37,457 nucleotides of DNA from Clostridia bacterium (GTDB lineage: Bacteria; Bacillota; Clostridia; Oscillospirales; Acutalibacteraceae): the NCBI GenBank assembly GCA_017522205.1, contig JAFWZS010000080.1:1-37457 (forward strand), read 5' to 3'. The notes under the pieces are model-generated. The model was not told where the DNA came from. It did no database searches and saw nothing but the letters and a program-made list of their open reading frames with translations. Below are positions 24,579 to 33,459 of this stretch, piece after piece (within the stretch, counting starts at the first letter, position 1; each line of letters starts with the position of its first letter). Both the position numbers and the translations under genes were made by a program.

Positions 24579-24678
24579 TAGTAAAATCAAAATAATTCTG
24601 CTATTTTTCTATGTTTTCCTAATATTTTTTTAATTTTATCTAAAACTAAAACTGAATATGGGGTGAAAGAGTGATAAA

Positions 24679-25029
24679 ATGAGGAAAGCGAAAGATATAT
24701 TATGCGGTTTCGGGGTCGGAATCGTAAACGCACTTTTCGGTGCAGGTGGCGGAATGATTGCCGTACCCGTAATAAAAAGCAAGAGCAAAAGTCAGAAGGA
24801 GGCTCAGGCGTCGGCTGTGGCTGTTATACTCCCCTTATGTATTCTCAGTGCAGTCATCTATTATATAAGGGGTTATTACACACTTTCGGAAGCACTTAAG
24901 TATGTACCTTTTGCACTTGTCGGTGCAATTGTGGGAACGACCTTACTAAAGAAAATCCCTGACCGTATACTGAGAAAAATCTTCTCTCTTTTTATGCTCT
25001 ATCTCGGGATAAGAATGGTGATTAAATGA
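24679..25029 (+). CDS. TauE/SafE family half-transporter, N-terminal-type half
   Basis: A membrane protein of 116 residues, half the length of a normal TauE/SafE (TSUP) anion exporter of about 250. It carries the first-half family motif FGAGGGMIAVPVI after VGIVNAL, and about four membrane segments. The stop codon overlaps the start of the second half by 4 bases (ATGA), a coupled layout. The two probably assemble into one transporter for sulfite, sulfonate or a similar small anion; the substrate is not readable from sequence. The start at 24679 is the first ATG after a weak purine-rich site (GAAAGAG). Confidence 0.85.
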   Translation: MRKAKDILCGFGVGIVNALFGAGGGMIAVPVIKSKSKSQKEAQASAVAVILPLCILSAVIYYIRGYYTLSEALKYVPFALVGAIVGTTLLKKIPDRILRKIFSLFMLYLGIRMVIK

Positions 25030-25391
25030 CCTTACCAATGATAATATCCTCTTTCTTTTCGGGTATTTTAGGCTCTATGGGACTAGGCGGCGGAACAGTT
25101 CTTGTTGTATATCTCACCTATTTCCGTCATATGCCTCAGCTGAAGGCTCAAGGAATCAACCTTGTGTGCTTTATACCTATTGCTATTTTTTCTGTTATTG
25201 TTTACAGCCGGCAGAAGCTGACAGATAAAAAGGTCATTCTTCCCCTTATAATCTACGGCATATCCGGTGCAATTGCAGGTTATCTTCTTCTCAGTATTGT
25301 ACCCGAGGGAATACTCGGGAAGCTCTTTGGCGGATTTCTTATTATCCTTTCGGTTAAAGAGCTTTTTCACAAAGAAAATAAAAGTTTTTAA
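25026..25391 (+). CDS. TauE/SafE family half-transporter, C-terminal-type half
   Basis: 121 residues, about four membrane segments, with the second glycine motif GSMGLGGGTVLVVYL and the family-like end LFGGFLIILSVKELF. It mirrors the first half in layout, as the two halves of a TauE protein do, but here each is its own gene. Starts inside the stop of the upstream half (ATGA), so translation is coupled. It is not a simple frameshift: the second half starts with a regular MTLPMIISS segment and both frames are clean to their ends. Terminator at 25394-25426. Confidence 0.85.
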   Translation: MTLPMIISSFFSGILGSMGLGGGTVLVVYLTYFRHMPQLKAQGINLVCFIPIAIFSVIVYSRQKLTDKKVILPLIIYGISGAIAGYLLLSIVPEGILGKLFGGFLIILSVKELFHKENKSF

Positions 25392-25393
25392 CA

Positions 25394-25426
25394 AAAGGCA
25401 ACATCCTACCTCAGGATGTTGCCTTT
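25394..25426. terminator. Bidirectional terminator between convergent genes
   Basis: AAAGGCAACATCCT (25394-25407), loop ACCTC, AGGATGTTGCCTTT (25413-25426). A perfect 14-bp stem. It serves the rightward transporter and lies 28 bases after the leftward FAD gene stop. Confidence 0.85.
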
Positions 25427-25453
25427 ATCTATATGTAGTTCAAAATTGTATTT

Positions 25454-26782
25454 TTAGTGCTTAAAGCAGCTGTTATAGCTCTTAACCCATTTGAGAACTG
25501 CTTTTCTGTTGTAGGTCTTGGGCATTGCTCCGGTAACAATTGTGGCCCTTACAAGCTCAAGTCCCATACGTATAACCTTTTTAAGGATAACCTTGTTGTT
25601 GATAAGACCTGTAAGCTTGACTTTGATGTCGGCAGGACTCATACCACCGAGCATTGAAGCAAGGTTTGTGTCATCTGCACCGATTGTCATATCGTCTGCA
25701 TTGAGAATGCCGTTGTCGAAAATATAGTCAAGCTCGCCCTCTTCAAGTCTTGTAAGCATAAGCTTAACTGCTGCAAGAGGAGCAAGGCCGCTGCCGAGAG
25801 TTTTATAGAAGCCTGTCTGATAAGCCCAAAGTGATTCGGCACTGTAAGCACCGTCTTTATCGCCTATTACTGCATCAGCAAGGATTTTTGATGCCTTAAA
25901 GCTGTTTGCAATACCTGAACCGATAATGGGTACTGTCATAAACGCACTGTCACCGATTGCCGCATAGCCGTCTGCAACAAGAACACCCAGAGGCTGACGA
26001 ACGGGAATATGTACGAACTGGCCGCCTCTTACGATTTCTGTACCTATGCTGGGATTATCCTTACGAAGAGAATCAATTGTAGCATTTACTTCGTCCATAT
26101 CGAATTCCTTGAATCTGCCGATAAGAACGTCTGTTGTGTTCTCTTCTGTTGCAATCCAGGTGATGCCCAGCTTGTTCTGATGAAGCATAAGCACCTTGAA
26201 CTTGTTCATATCCTCAACTTCTGCAGTTTTGTTGAAGAATGCACGGTATACATAGAACTGCTCATATTCTATTGAATCATTCTGAATGCCGAGAGATTTC
26301 GGAAGATTCTTTCTTACGGGTGAGTGCATACCGCAAGCGTCGATTACGAGATCAGCGAACTTTTCACCGTCGGCAGTTTTAATGCCAACCACACGGTTAC
26401 CAAAGAGGATTGGAGCTTCAACCGCACAGTCAAAAACGAACTTTACTCCTGCTTCTTCAGCAGCGTTTATAATGTATGAGTAAATGTCACGTCTTTCCAT
26501 CTGAATTTCAAGCTGATCTTCAGGTGTATGCTGATTAAGTGCAGTTTTCATTGTAGGACCATAGAAGGTCATATCATGTTTAAGGTTGTACATCTCCTTG
26601 GGAGGTACGGGAAGGCCGATTGCAGTAAAACCTTTTTTATCGAAAATATCGGTCCAGTCGTGACCCATATTGTCTCTTGCGTTTTTTTCGTACACGGTAA
26701 CATCAAAGCCGTTTTTTGCAAGAAGCATACCTGCAGTAATACCGCCGTGGCCGCCACCTGCTACAATGATTTTTTTACCCAT
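25454..26782 (-). CDS. FAD-dependent oxidoreductase (monooxygenase / geranylgeranyl reductase-like)
   Basis: A flavoprotein of 442 residues. N-terminal dinucleotide motif IIVAGGGHGGITAGMLLAK with G-x-G-x-x-G, then DVTVYEK with the acidic ribose-binding residue. Mid-protein VIDACGMHSPVRK and the C-terminal FAD segment GYAAIGDSAFMTVPIIGSG fit the large PHBH/geranylgeranyl reductase superfamily. No isoprenoid or lipid genes lie next to it, so the substrate is unknown. The start at 26782 (MGKKIIVAGG) has AAAGGAGAG 7 bases upstream; the frame is open to 26869 but that part contains a hairpin and the end of ruvX. It ends near the bidirectional terminator. Confidence 0.85.
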   Translation of the reverse strand: MGKKIIVAGGGHGGITAGMLLAKNGFDVTVYEKNARDNMGHDWTDIFDKKGFTAIGLPVPPKEMYNLKHDMTFYGPTMKTALNQHTPEDQLEIQMERRDIYSYIINAAEEAGVKFVFDCAVEAPILFGNRVVGIKTADGEKFADLVIDACGMHSPVRKNLPKSLGIQNDSIEYEQFYVYRAFFNKTAEVEDMNKFKVLMLHQNKLGITWIATEENTTDVLIGRFKEFDMDEVNATIDSLRKDNPSIGTEIVRGGQFVHIPVRQPLGVLVADGYAAIGDSAFMTVPIIGSGIANSFKASKILADAVIGDKDGAYSAESLWAYQTGFYKTLGSGLAPLAAVKLMLTRLEEGELDYIFDNGILNADDMTIGADDTNLASMLGGMSPADIKVKLTGLINNKVILKKVIRMGLELVRATIVTGAMPKTYNRKAVLKWVKSYNSCFKH

Positions 26783-26818
26783 TATTTTTCTCTCCTTTAT
26801 GTTTTTGTAATCTGAAGC

Positions 26819-26838
26819 GGACACGGCAAGCCGTGTCC
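26819..26838. repeat. Perfect 9-bp GC-rich hairpin between ruvX and the FAD gene
   Basis: GGACACGGC (26819-26827), loop AA, GCCGTGTCC (26830-26838). No T-run on either side. Likely a small dispersed palindrome or a processing hairpin. Confidence 0.6.
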
Positions 26839-26862
26839 CCACAGTATTTACAATATTTTTAT

Positions 26863-27273
26863 TCAGCATTTTGATTTCATATAGCTTTCGAGAATCATAA
26901 CCGCAGAAACTGCGTCAACAACGTTTTTACGTTTCTGTCCTCTGACGTTGTTTTCACTGAGGATTCTGTGAGCTGAAACTGTTGTCAGTCTTTCGTCGTA
27001 AAGTTTTACTTCTATTCCCGTTTCTTCCTTCAGCTTCTCTGCAAAGAGAGTGCATTTCTGCGCCCTCTCCCCTTTTGAGCCGTCCATATTAACAGGAAGC
27101 CCCACAACAATAAGCTCAGGCTTTTTATCCCCGATAATTTCCTTTAACTTCGCTATAACCTTTGGCTCATAAGTTTCATGGATAACGCCCACGGGAGAAG
27201 CAAGGATTTCCATTTTATCGCACACGGCGACGCCTGTTCTTGCGTCTCCGTAGTCAACTGAAAGTATTACCAT
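26863..27273 (-). CDS. ruvX: RuvX/YqgF family Holliday-junction resolvase-like nuclease
   Basis: An RNase H-fold protein of the YqgF family, linked in other bacteria to 16S rRNA 5'-end processing as well as a proposed resolvase role. 136 residues, normal length. Motifs are VDYGDARTGVAVCD with the first catalytic Asp, IVVGLPVNMDGSKGERA, and LYDERLTTVSAHRIL, followed by DAVSAVMILESYM near the end with the last Asp. The start at 27273 has GAGGTG 5 bases upstream. It begins 8 bases after the class A PBP stop, so the two are one operon. Confidence 0.95.
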   Translation of the reverse strand: MVILSVDYGDARTGVAVCDKMEILASPVGVIHETYEPKVIAKLKEIIGDKKPELIVVGLPVNMDGSKGERAQKCTLFAEKLKEETGIEVKLYDERLTTVSAHRILSENNVRGQKRKNVVDAVSAVMILESYMKSKC

Positions 27274-27281
27274 ATTTCACC

Positions 27282-29360
27282 TCAGTCTACACTTGAAACG
27301 AGATTGTCAACCTCTTCAATTGTCTTTGAGAAGGTTTTTGCAGGAAGATCCTGATGAAGCTTTCTGAATACGGAAGCAAAAATAGTTTTTGCAGGGTTGC
27401 TTGAACCTGTATGCATATCTGCACGGTAGTCATAGCCGTACCATACTGCAGTTACATAGTGTGGTGTGCCGCCACAATACCACTTGTCGCAGTTGTCTGA
27501 GGTTGTACCTGTTTTTGCAAAGGTCTGGAAACGGCTGATATATGAGCCGTAGCCTGTACCGTTTGACTGTGTAACTGCCTTTGTGAGCATTGAGAGCATT
27601 GTTGAAGCAGTTTCTCTCTTGATTGCCTGCTGCGGCTCGTTGCTTCTGTTATCGAGAATAACGTTACCGTTACGGTCTGTTACCTTATAGTAGCTGTAAG
27701 GTGCAAAGTATCTGCCTCCGTTACCGAAACAAGCAAAGGCTGCAGCCATTTCAAGAGTGGTTACACCTGTATTTGTACCGCCAACCACAAGCGGGCTGAG
27801 GTCCTTGTCATTCTTTGAAAGATTCAGGTGGAACATTTCATTGCAATATCTCATTGAAGTGTCCAGCTCCATCATCTCGTGGAGAATTCGCGCAGGAACG
27901 GTATTGAGTGAACGCACAAGTGCTTCTTCAACGGTTATATATTCACCTGAACCGTGATCACCGTTGAAGTTACGGGGCCAGTCCTTGCCGTTGTTGTAGC
28001 CTTCAAGTGCCTTTTCAATAATAAATGAATTTGCAGAAATTATACCGAGGTCGACTGCAGGAGCGTAAACTGAAAGCGGTTTTATGGATGAACCCGGCTG
28101 TCTCTTTGCTCTGTAGTCAGTTGCTCTGTTATAGGTTCTGTTTGCAGTTTTATTGCCTGTGCCGCCGACGAGAGCAACGATTCTGCCCTGATAGTCCATA
28201 ATTGTCATGGATGACTGAGGAAGCTGACCTCTTGAATCATAACGTGAATACGGGAAGCCCGTTCTGTTTTTGTAGATGCTTTCAAGGGTTTTCTGCATAT
28301 CAAGGTCAACGGCTGCATAGATTCGAAGACCGCCGTAATAGAGCTTTCTGTATGCTTCCTGATAGTCATATTCATACTTTTTCTGAAGATCTTCAATAAC
28401 CTGAGTGATTACATATTCCTCATACCATGAGAAAATCTCTGACTTTTCTTCACTTGTTGAAGAGCCTGATGAACCCTTCGGTAAAACCTTGGGAGATTTA
28501 CCAACATACTTATTATAGGTCTTTTCGCTTATCTTTCCCTCTTCCCACATAGCGTAGAGACAACGGTCAATTCGCTTCTGGAAGTTTTCCTTACTTGCAT
28601 AAGGGTTATTACTGTAAGGAGCTTTTGTGATGCCTGCAAGAGCGCAACATTCAAGAAGATTAAGCTCGCTTACTTCTTTTCCGAAATAAGTTTCAGCTGC
28701 AGTTTTTACACCGTAGCAGCCTGCACCCAAAGATACGGTATTGAGGTAGGCTTCGATAATATCTTTCTTTGAGTAATTCTTCTCGAGATTAAGAGCTCTG
28801 ATAATTTCGTTGAATTTACGGTTATATGTGGTCTGGTCATCGTCAGTTAAGTTTTTAATAAGCTGCTGAGTGATTGTTGACGCACCCTGACCTGCAAATT
28901 CAGGCTTGATCATAACCGCAATTGTTCTTACCCAGTCAACACCGGGATGGCTATAGAACTTTCTGTCTTCAAGGCAGATATATGCCCAGAGAAGATTTTC
29001 GGGCATCTCTTCAAAGTCAACCCAGATACGGTTTTCAGTTCCGTGAAGACGGGCAATTTCAATTGCTTTTCCCGCATCGTTATAGCCGTACATAATAGAT
29101 GTCTGATTCTGAGAATCCTTATAATCCTCAAGGTTGATTGCAAGCTCGCCGTTAATGTGGCTATCCATATATGAAGCCACAGAAGTGCCCACAATTATAA
29201 CAGTAAGCATACCTGCAACAAAAATGCAGAAAAGAGTAAGAAAAGCAACATAGAGCTTGGTGTGCTTCTTTTTTCTCTTCTTATTTCCCTGCTTCTTGTT
29301 TCCCTTTGTGTTTTCATTTTCAGGATTAAGAGGTATATTATTTTCAGTCTTTTTCGCCAT
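27282..29360 (-). CDS. Class A penicillin-binding protein (PBP1A-type, glycosyltransferase and transpeptidase)
   Basis: Bifunctional cell-wall synthase of 692 residues. A basic cytoplasmic N-terminus (about 35 residues, KKQGNKKRKKKH) leads to one membrane helix at about residues 36-62. The GT51 glycosyltransferase domain follows, with EDRKFYSHPG (catalytic Glu131) and GASTITQQLIKNL. The transpeptidase domain has SSIK (Ser424, Lys427), SLN at 484-486 and KTGT at 616-619. It ends soon after the transpeptidase, without a PASTA or long tail. I chose the ATG at 29360 (MAKKTENN), 9 bases after GGAGG; 20 more residues upstream are open but lack such a site. Promoter at 29431-29459, operon with ruvX. 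Confidence 0.95.
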   Translation of the reverse strand: MAKKTENNIPLNPENENTKGNKKQGNKKRKKKHTKLYVAFLTLFCIFVAGMLTVIIVGTSVASYMDSHINGELAINLEDYKDSQNQTSIMYGYNDAGKAIEIARLHGTENRIWVDFEEMPENLLWAYICLEDRKFYSHPGVDWVRTIAVMIKPEFAGQGASTITQQLIKNLTDDDQTTYNRKFNEIIRALNLEKNYSKKDIIEAYLNTVSLGAGCYGVKTAAETYFGKEVSELNLLECCALAGITKAPYSNNPYASKENFQKRIDRCLYAMWEEGKISEKTYNKYVGKSPKVLPKGSSGSSTSEEKSEIFSWYEEYVITQVIEDLQKKYEYDYQEAYRKLYYGGLRIYAAVDLDMQKTLESIYKNRTGFPYSRYDSRGQLPQSSMTIMDYQGRIVALVGGTGNKTANRTYNRATDYRAKRQPGSSIKPLSVYAPAVDLGIISANSFIIEKALEGYNNGKDWPRNFNGDHGSGEYITVEEALVRSLNTVPARILHEMMELDTSMRYCNEMFHLNLSKNDKDLSPLVVGGTNTGVTTLEMAAAFACFGNGGRYFAPYSYYKVTDRNGNVILDNRSNEPQQAIKRETASTMLSMLTKAVTQSNGTGYGSYISRFQTFAKTGTTSDNCDKWYCGGTPHYVTAVWYGYDYRADMHTGSSNPAKTIFASVFRKLHQDLPAKTFSKTIEEVDNLVSSVD

Positions 29361-29430
29361 TTGAAGAGACCTCCAGAGTTTAAAAATCTTTTCGGTAACT
29401 ATTTTCCCATAATTACCCAATATATATTAC

Positions 29431-29459
29431 ATTATAATAAATCAGGACAATTAAATCAA
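29431..29459 (-). promoter_or_regulatory. Promoter of the class A PBP / ruvX operon
   Basis: On the minus strand TTGATT (29459-29454), 17-base spacer, TATAAT (29436-29431), about 70 bases before the start codon. Confidence 0.75.
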
Positions 29460-29542
29460 CATTAAATTTTAAGTTTTTTCGCAAACTTAAGAAAATGTAA
29501 GAATTTATCGGCTTATTTATACATTCTGCCCTCATATAAAAG

Positions 29543-29573
29543 AAAAAAATCTGATTTGTCGCCCAAATCAGAT
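29543..29573 (-). terminator. Terminator of the lipase/glycosidase/exonuclease unit
   Basis: On the minus strand ATCTGATTTG (29573-29564), loop GGCGA, CAAATCAGAT (29558-29549), then a T-run (29549-29543). The stem touches the stop codon of the exonuclease gene. Confidence 0.9.
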
Positions 29574-30835
29574 TATCTTCTTAAAGAAACATACATTTCT
29601 TTTTTATCTGCCTTTACTCCTTTTCGGTTGGAGGAAAGCTGCAGAGTCATATTATGTGTCCATCTGTCAAGCTCACCTGAAGTAAGGTGCGGCAAAAACT
29701 CCTCTTCACAGCAAATAAGCATATTCGAAAAGAATTCTGCTTTTTTCCTTTTCAGGTTAAGGTCGTCGGTTTCAATTTCAGAAATTGCACCAAACCACTT
29801 TTTAAAGTAGCTTTCGTGACAGAAATTACGGTTGATTGTGTTTATCGCAATTGCTTTTTCAAAGTTGTTGTCACTTCTGAGCCATCGGTCGACAACCGAA
29901 ATAAGCTCAGGCTGACGGTTTCTGAAAATCTTAGGGTCAATCAGGTCTGCGGTTTCGTAGTTGTCGATATACGGAATAAATTCGTCAATCTGCGAAACGC
30001 AAAGAGAAAACTTCTTTCTTTTTGAAATTATGATTGCGTGAAGGTTATTTTCCTCGTGATATTCGTGAATCGGCTTTTTAACAAAATCTGATGCTTTGTT
30101 CTGCTTGCAGAGATTATTGGCGTAGCTGAAAAGCAGATGCTCCTTTACACCGATCACTCTTTCATAGTCCATATGGGGATGCTTACGAAGAAAAGCCTCT
30201 CTCACCTTGTCGCTTTGCATATTGAAAAGCACAGACTGAACCTTTTCGGTGAGGGTCTTTTTCTTTTTCGGCTTCAGCTTTCTCATCTTCTGACCTTTAA
30301 GGGCATTGAAGTATGAAAGCTTGGAACTCGGCTCAAAGCCGTTTTTCATAAAGTCGATTATTAGCCTTGCACAGCCCTCACTGTCGCTGAGAGCGTTGTG
30401 ATGGTTCAGGTCAACACCGATATGCTCACAAAGGAAATCAAGACTGTAATGCTCAAGGTGAGGATAAAAGGCTATTCCGATATCGCAGGTGCAAAGGTAG
30501 GGTATTTTATCCTTCCACTTTATTCCGTAATGACTGAGACAGGCACAGAGGGTTTTAAGGTCCCCTGCTGCACCGTGAGCCACAAGAATACCGCTGTCCA
30601 TTATATTCTCAATCTCTCTCCATATTTCAGGGAAGGTAGGCTCATTCTCAACCATTTCAGGAGTAATACCAACAAGGTCAATTACAAATGGGTCAAACTC
30701 TGTTTCGGGATTTACAAGATGGTAATAGTTACCTACTATTTCGCCGTCTTCAACAACGGTTATGCCGATTGCACTTATTCTGAGATCCTTCTGACCGGGC
30801 ATTTCCAGGTCAAAGGCAATGAATCTGTCTGACAT
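29573..30835 (-). CDS. DEDDh 3'-5' exonuclease fused to an AlkD-like HEAT-repeat domain
   Basis: A 420-residue fusion. Residues 1-165 are a DnaQ-type exonuclease: FIAFDLEMPG with Asp9 and Glu11, LVAHGAAGDLKTL with Asp92, and HHNALSDSEGCARL with His146 and Asp151, so all DEDDh residues are there. After a basic linker (about 188-195, KPKKKKT) the rest matches DNA alkylation repair proteins: YERVIGVKEHLLF, HEYHEENNLHAIII, FIPYIDNYETADLID and VVDRWLRSDNNFEKA. In such proteins the third segment reads NWATCD; here Trp is replaced by Tyr (Tyr293) but Asp297 is kept. Both parts act on damaged DNA in known relatives, so a repair role is inferred. It starts 6 bases after the glycosidase stop, in the same message. 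The pairing with sugar and lipid enzymes is odd. Confidence 0.83.
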   Translation of the reverse strand: MSDRFIAFDLEMPGQKDLRISAIGITVVEDGEIVGNYYHLVNPETEFDPFVIDLVGITPEMVENEPTFPEIWREIENIMDSGILVAHGAAGDLKTLCACLSHYGIKWKDKIPYLCTCDIGIAFYPHLEHYSLDFLCEHIGVDLNHHNALSDSEGCARLIIDFMKNGFEPSSKLSYFNALKGQKMRKLKPKKKKTLTEKVQSVLFNMQSDKVREAFLRKHPHMDYERVIGVKEHLLFSYANNLCKQNKASDFVKKPIHEYHEENNLHAIIISKRKKFSLCVSQIDEFIPYIDNYETADLIDPKIFRNRQPELISVVDRWLRSDNNFEKAIAINTINRNFCHESYFKKWFGAISEIETDDLNLKRKKAEFFSNMLICCEEEFLPHLTSGELDRWTHNMTLQLSSNRKGVKADKKEMYVSLRR

Positions 30836-30841
30836 ACCCTT

Positions 30842-33457
30842 TTATACCTCATCATAAGGAAGTGCCTTATTCATAAGCACAACCTTATTTTCATCGTATT
30901 TCATACCCTTTGCACCGCTTAAGTAAAGTCTCTCTGACTTTTCGCCGCAATCCAGCTCACCGTTAATGTAAAGCTTAAGAGCACCGTTGCGTTCTCTTAC
31001 CGCAGTAAGCTGTACAACATCCTCGATTTTTGCATAGGAAAGAACAGATGTAAGTCCCACACCGAAGAGGATATGTCCGTCGGAAATTTTAAGATAAACC
31101 TCTTCTCCCTGACGGTAAAGGTCGCCCTTTGCGTTTTTATCGAGAGTTGCTTTGATTGTGAATTCACCGTCTCCGTAAAAGCCTTCGGTTACAATGTAAT
31201 TATCGTAGTAATCGAACTTGATTTCACCCGATTCACTGTTACCCATAATATCCTTAAGGTCGCAGAGAGTGAGGATGTTCATTCTCTCAAAGCTATTCTT
31301 AAAGGTGATAATTGCCGTCATATAGTCGGGAAGAAGGTTGATTTTCTCTATTTCATTTTCCTTGCAGGAAAGAGTGGCAGTATTCACCGTCTGATTGAAG
31401 GTGATTTTCAGTGTTTTGCTGTTTAGCGCCTTAAGGTAAGTTGCTCTGAGAGCTTTTGCACTTTTTCCGAAGTGGAAAATTTTTGTTTCATAAGGCTTCA
31501 AAGTGACCTTAACCTTATCACCATAGCCGTAAGCACCCATTTCTGCTTCAGGTGTATATGGCAGTATAATATAGGTATTGACGGGAACAAGGGTTTTCTT
31601 TACACCGATTGCTTCGTTCAGTGTGAGTACATATTTCTTTTCTGTATCAGAGCTGTTACGAAGAGACACGATGCCCTCATAATCGGAGAAACAACTATAA
31701 CCGTAAACACCGTTTTCAGAGGGTCTGCTGCCGAAAATAACAGAATTGGAAAGCACATCCTTATTGTCTTCAATGAAACGCATAGCGGCATAATTTATCT
31801 GCCATTTGGTTTCATTCATCATATTGTAGCTATAATAGTATTCCCAGAAAAAGCTGCCACGTGTTGCCATTGTGAAAAGGTAGCTTCTGAACTCCTCGTC
31901 GCTCATTGAAACCTTGGCAGTATTTCCGTAAATGGGGTCGTGGTTATAAAGTCCCATCTGCGGGAACTGGAACTGTCTTACGTTATAGAAATCATAGTAC
32001 TTTTCGTCACGGTAAGAGAGCATTCTGTCCTTGTCGCTGACCTGACCTTTTTTGCCTACAAAGCCTACGTCGTCACTTATCTGCATCCACAGACTGTTGA
32101 CATAACGAAGGAACCAGGGAGACGGCCACGCATAGCAGGTAAGGTTAATCCAGAAGTTATCTGAGCCGTTTTTCTGCAGCTTATTGAAGGTGTCAATCCA
32201 CTTTTCCCAGCTGTCGTTATAGAAGTACATATCCTTGTAGCCCTTAACGAGGTGATCGTGCTTTTTGTTTTTGCAGGGTCTTTGGGCAAAGCCGTCAAGT
32301 TTCCAATAATTGAGGCTGAAACGCTCTTCAAGGTCAAGCATAAACTCGGTTGTTTTTTTGTGATACTTACTGCTTGTTACACAGATATCAAATGCCTGCT
32401 TATTATAATAGCCGTTTCCTGCTTTTTCAATATTTTTTGCAAACTTAGGTGTATCAGTGGTATAGCCGCCACGAGGACCGAGCCAAAGGCCGAAATTTGA
32501 GCCCAAGGCTTCGCTGAGCTTTGTGAAAGGATGAAGCTCATCAGGGAACTTTTCATTGAAGCTCCAGAAATCCTTGCTGTAATCGTTCCATCCGTCGTCG
32601 GCAACATAGGAATCAAGAACAGGTTCACCCGAAAGAGTAAGACCTTTTTCAATTTCAAGAAAAGATGAGGTTACATTTTCTCTTGTTATGTTCAGCATGT
32701 GGTCATACCAGGAATTATACTGTCTGCGAAGCTTAACCGGCTTTGAAACTGTCTTTATGTAAGCAAAGAACGCCTTCTGCACCTGCTCCCTGAGGTTTCC
32801 GTCACCGCAGCCTGCAACAAAGCTCTCGGTTACGAATTTACCTGAAGAAGCGAGCTTCTGTAAAGTGTTGCCGTTAAAGTATCTTACGCTTGTCTGACTG
32901 TCTTCAATTTTAGTAAGGCAAACGGGAAACTCAAAGCCGAAGAACATACTGTCAACATAGACGGGCTGACCGAGACCCAGAGCAAAACCGGGAATATGGG
33001 AGTTTGCCTGCTTCGGCACAGTCCAGTAAGGAAGAGCTGGATTGAATCTGAGATTTTCAAAATCAATATAATCAAGGATAATTTTCTTTGTACCTTGCTT
33101 TATGAAGGAAATTTCAAGATGCTTTCTGAGGAAGAAATCATTATCCCCTATTTCGTAAACAAGAGTAAGGTTAATGATGCTGTCCTTCACCTTGAAAGGC
33201 TCAAAGATTATTTCGTGTTTTTTTGAAAACTTTTCAATTCTTTCTGTTGTACCTTTGATTTTAAGGTCACTTGCTTTTAACTTTTTGCCGAAGAAGCCTC
33301 CGTCAAATGAAAGTTCAAAAACCTCACTGCCGTCAAGGGCAGTAAGGCTGTTTGAAGATAGCTTATTACTGTATGAAAAAGACTTTATTCTATCCTTTTC
33401 AATTATAAGCTCTTTTTTTATAAGACTGTTTTCTATTATGTATCTTTCAGTTTTCAT
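30842..33457 (-). CDS. GH36/melibiase-like glycoside hydrolase with C-terminal LamG-like domain
   Basis: A large enzyme of 871 residues without a signal peptide, so cytoplasmic. It resembles alpha-galactosidase superfamily members: an N-terminal beta-rich region, then a barrel with YVADDGWNDYSKDFW, FGLWLGPRGGY and NYWKLDGFAQRP, the last holding the Lys-x-Asp of the expected nucleophile site. Residues about 500-560 hold a second acidic site region. A beta-rich part follows, and the last 110 residues look like a laminin-G/concanavalin fold (LTAVRERNGALKLYINGELD). Distant from typical GH36, so the substrate is uncertain; an alpha-galactoside is the family guess. The start at 33457 (MKTERYII) lies 2 bases after the hydrolase stop. 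Middle gene of a three-gene unit. Confidence 0.8.
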   Translation of the reverse strand: MKTERYIIENSLIKKELIIEKDRIKSFSYSNKLSSNSLTALDGSEVFELSFDGGFFGKKLKASDLKIKGTTERIEKFSKKHEIIFEPFKVKDSIINLTLVYEIGDNDFFLRKHLEISFIKQGTKKIILDYIDFENLRFNPALPYWTVPKQANSHIPGFALGLGQPVYVDSMFFGFEFPVCLTKIEDSQTSVRYFNGNTLQKLASSGKFVTESFVAGCGDGNLREQVQKAFFAYIKTVSKPVKLRRQYNSWYDHMLNITRENVTSSFLEIEKGLTLSGEPVLDSYVADDGWNDYSKDFWSFNEKFPDELHPFTKLSEALGSNFGLWLGPRGGYTTDTPKFAKNIEKAGNGYYNKQAFDICVTSSKYHKKTTEFMLDLEERFSLNYWKLDGFAQRPCKNKKHDHLVKGYKDMYFYNDSWEKWIDTFNKLQKNGSDNFWINLTCYAWPSPWFLRYVNSLWMQISDDVGFVGKKGQVSDKDRMLSYRDEKYYDFYNVRQFQFPQMGLYNHDPIYGNTAKVSMSDEEFRSYLFTMATRGSFFWEYYYSYNMMNETKWQINYAAMRFIEDNKDVLSNSVIFGSRPSENGVYGYSCFSDYEGIVSLRNSSDTEKKYVLTLNEAIGVKKTLVPVNTYIILPYTPEAEMGAYGYGDKVKVTLKPYETKIFHFGKSAKALRATYLKALNSKTLKITFNQTVNTATLSCKENEIEKINLLPDYMTAIITFKNSFERMNILTLCDLKDIMGNSESGEIKFDYYDNYIVTEGFYGDGEFTIKATLDKNAKGDLYRQGEEVYLKISDGHILFGVGLTSVLSYAKIEDVVQLTAVRERNGALKLYINGELDCGEKSERLYLSGAKGMKYDENKVVLMNKALPYDEV

Positions 33458-33459
33458 AA

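Noticed and set aside
24679-25391. A frameshifted single TauE gene
   Set aside because: The ATGA overlap, the complete start of the second half and clean ends of both frames fit two real genes better, although a sequencing error cannot be fully excluded.
26783-26869. N-terminal extension of the FAD oxidoreductase
   Set aside because: It runs through a hairpin repeat and into ruvX and lacks a ribosome site, whereas AAAGGAGAG precedes the ATG at 26782.
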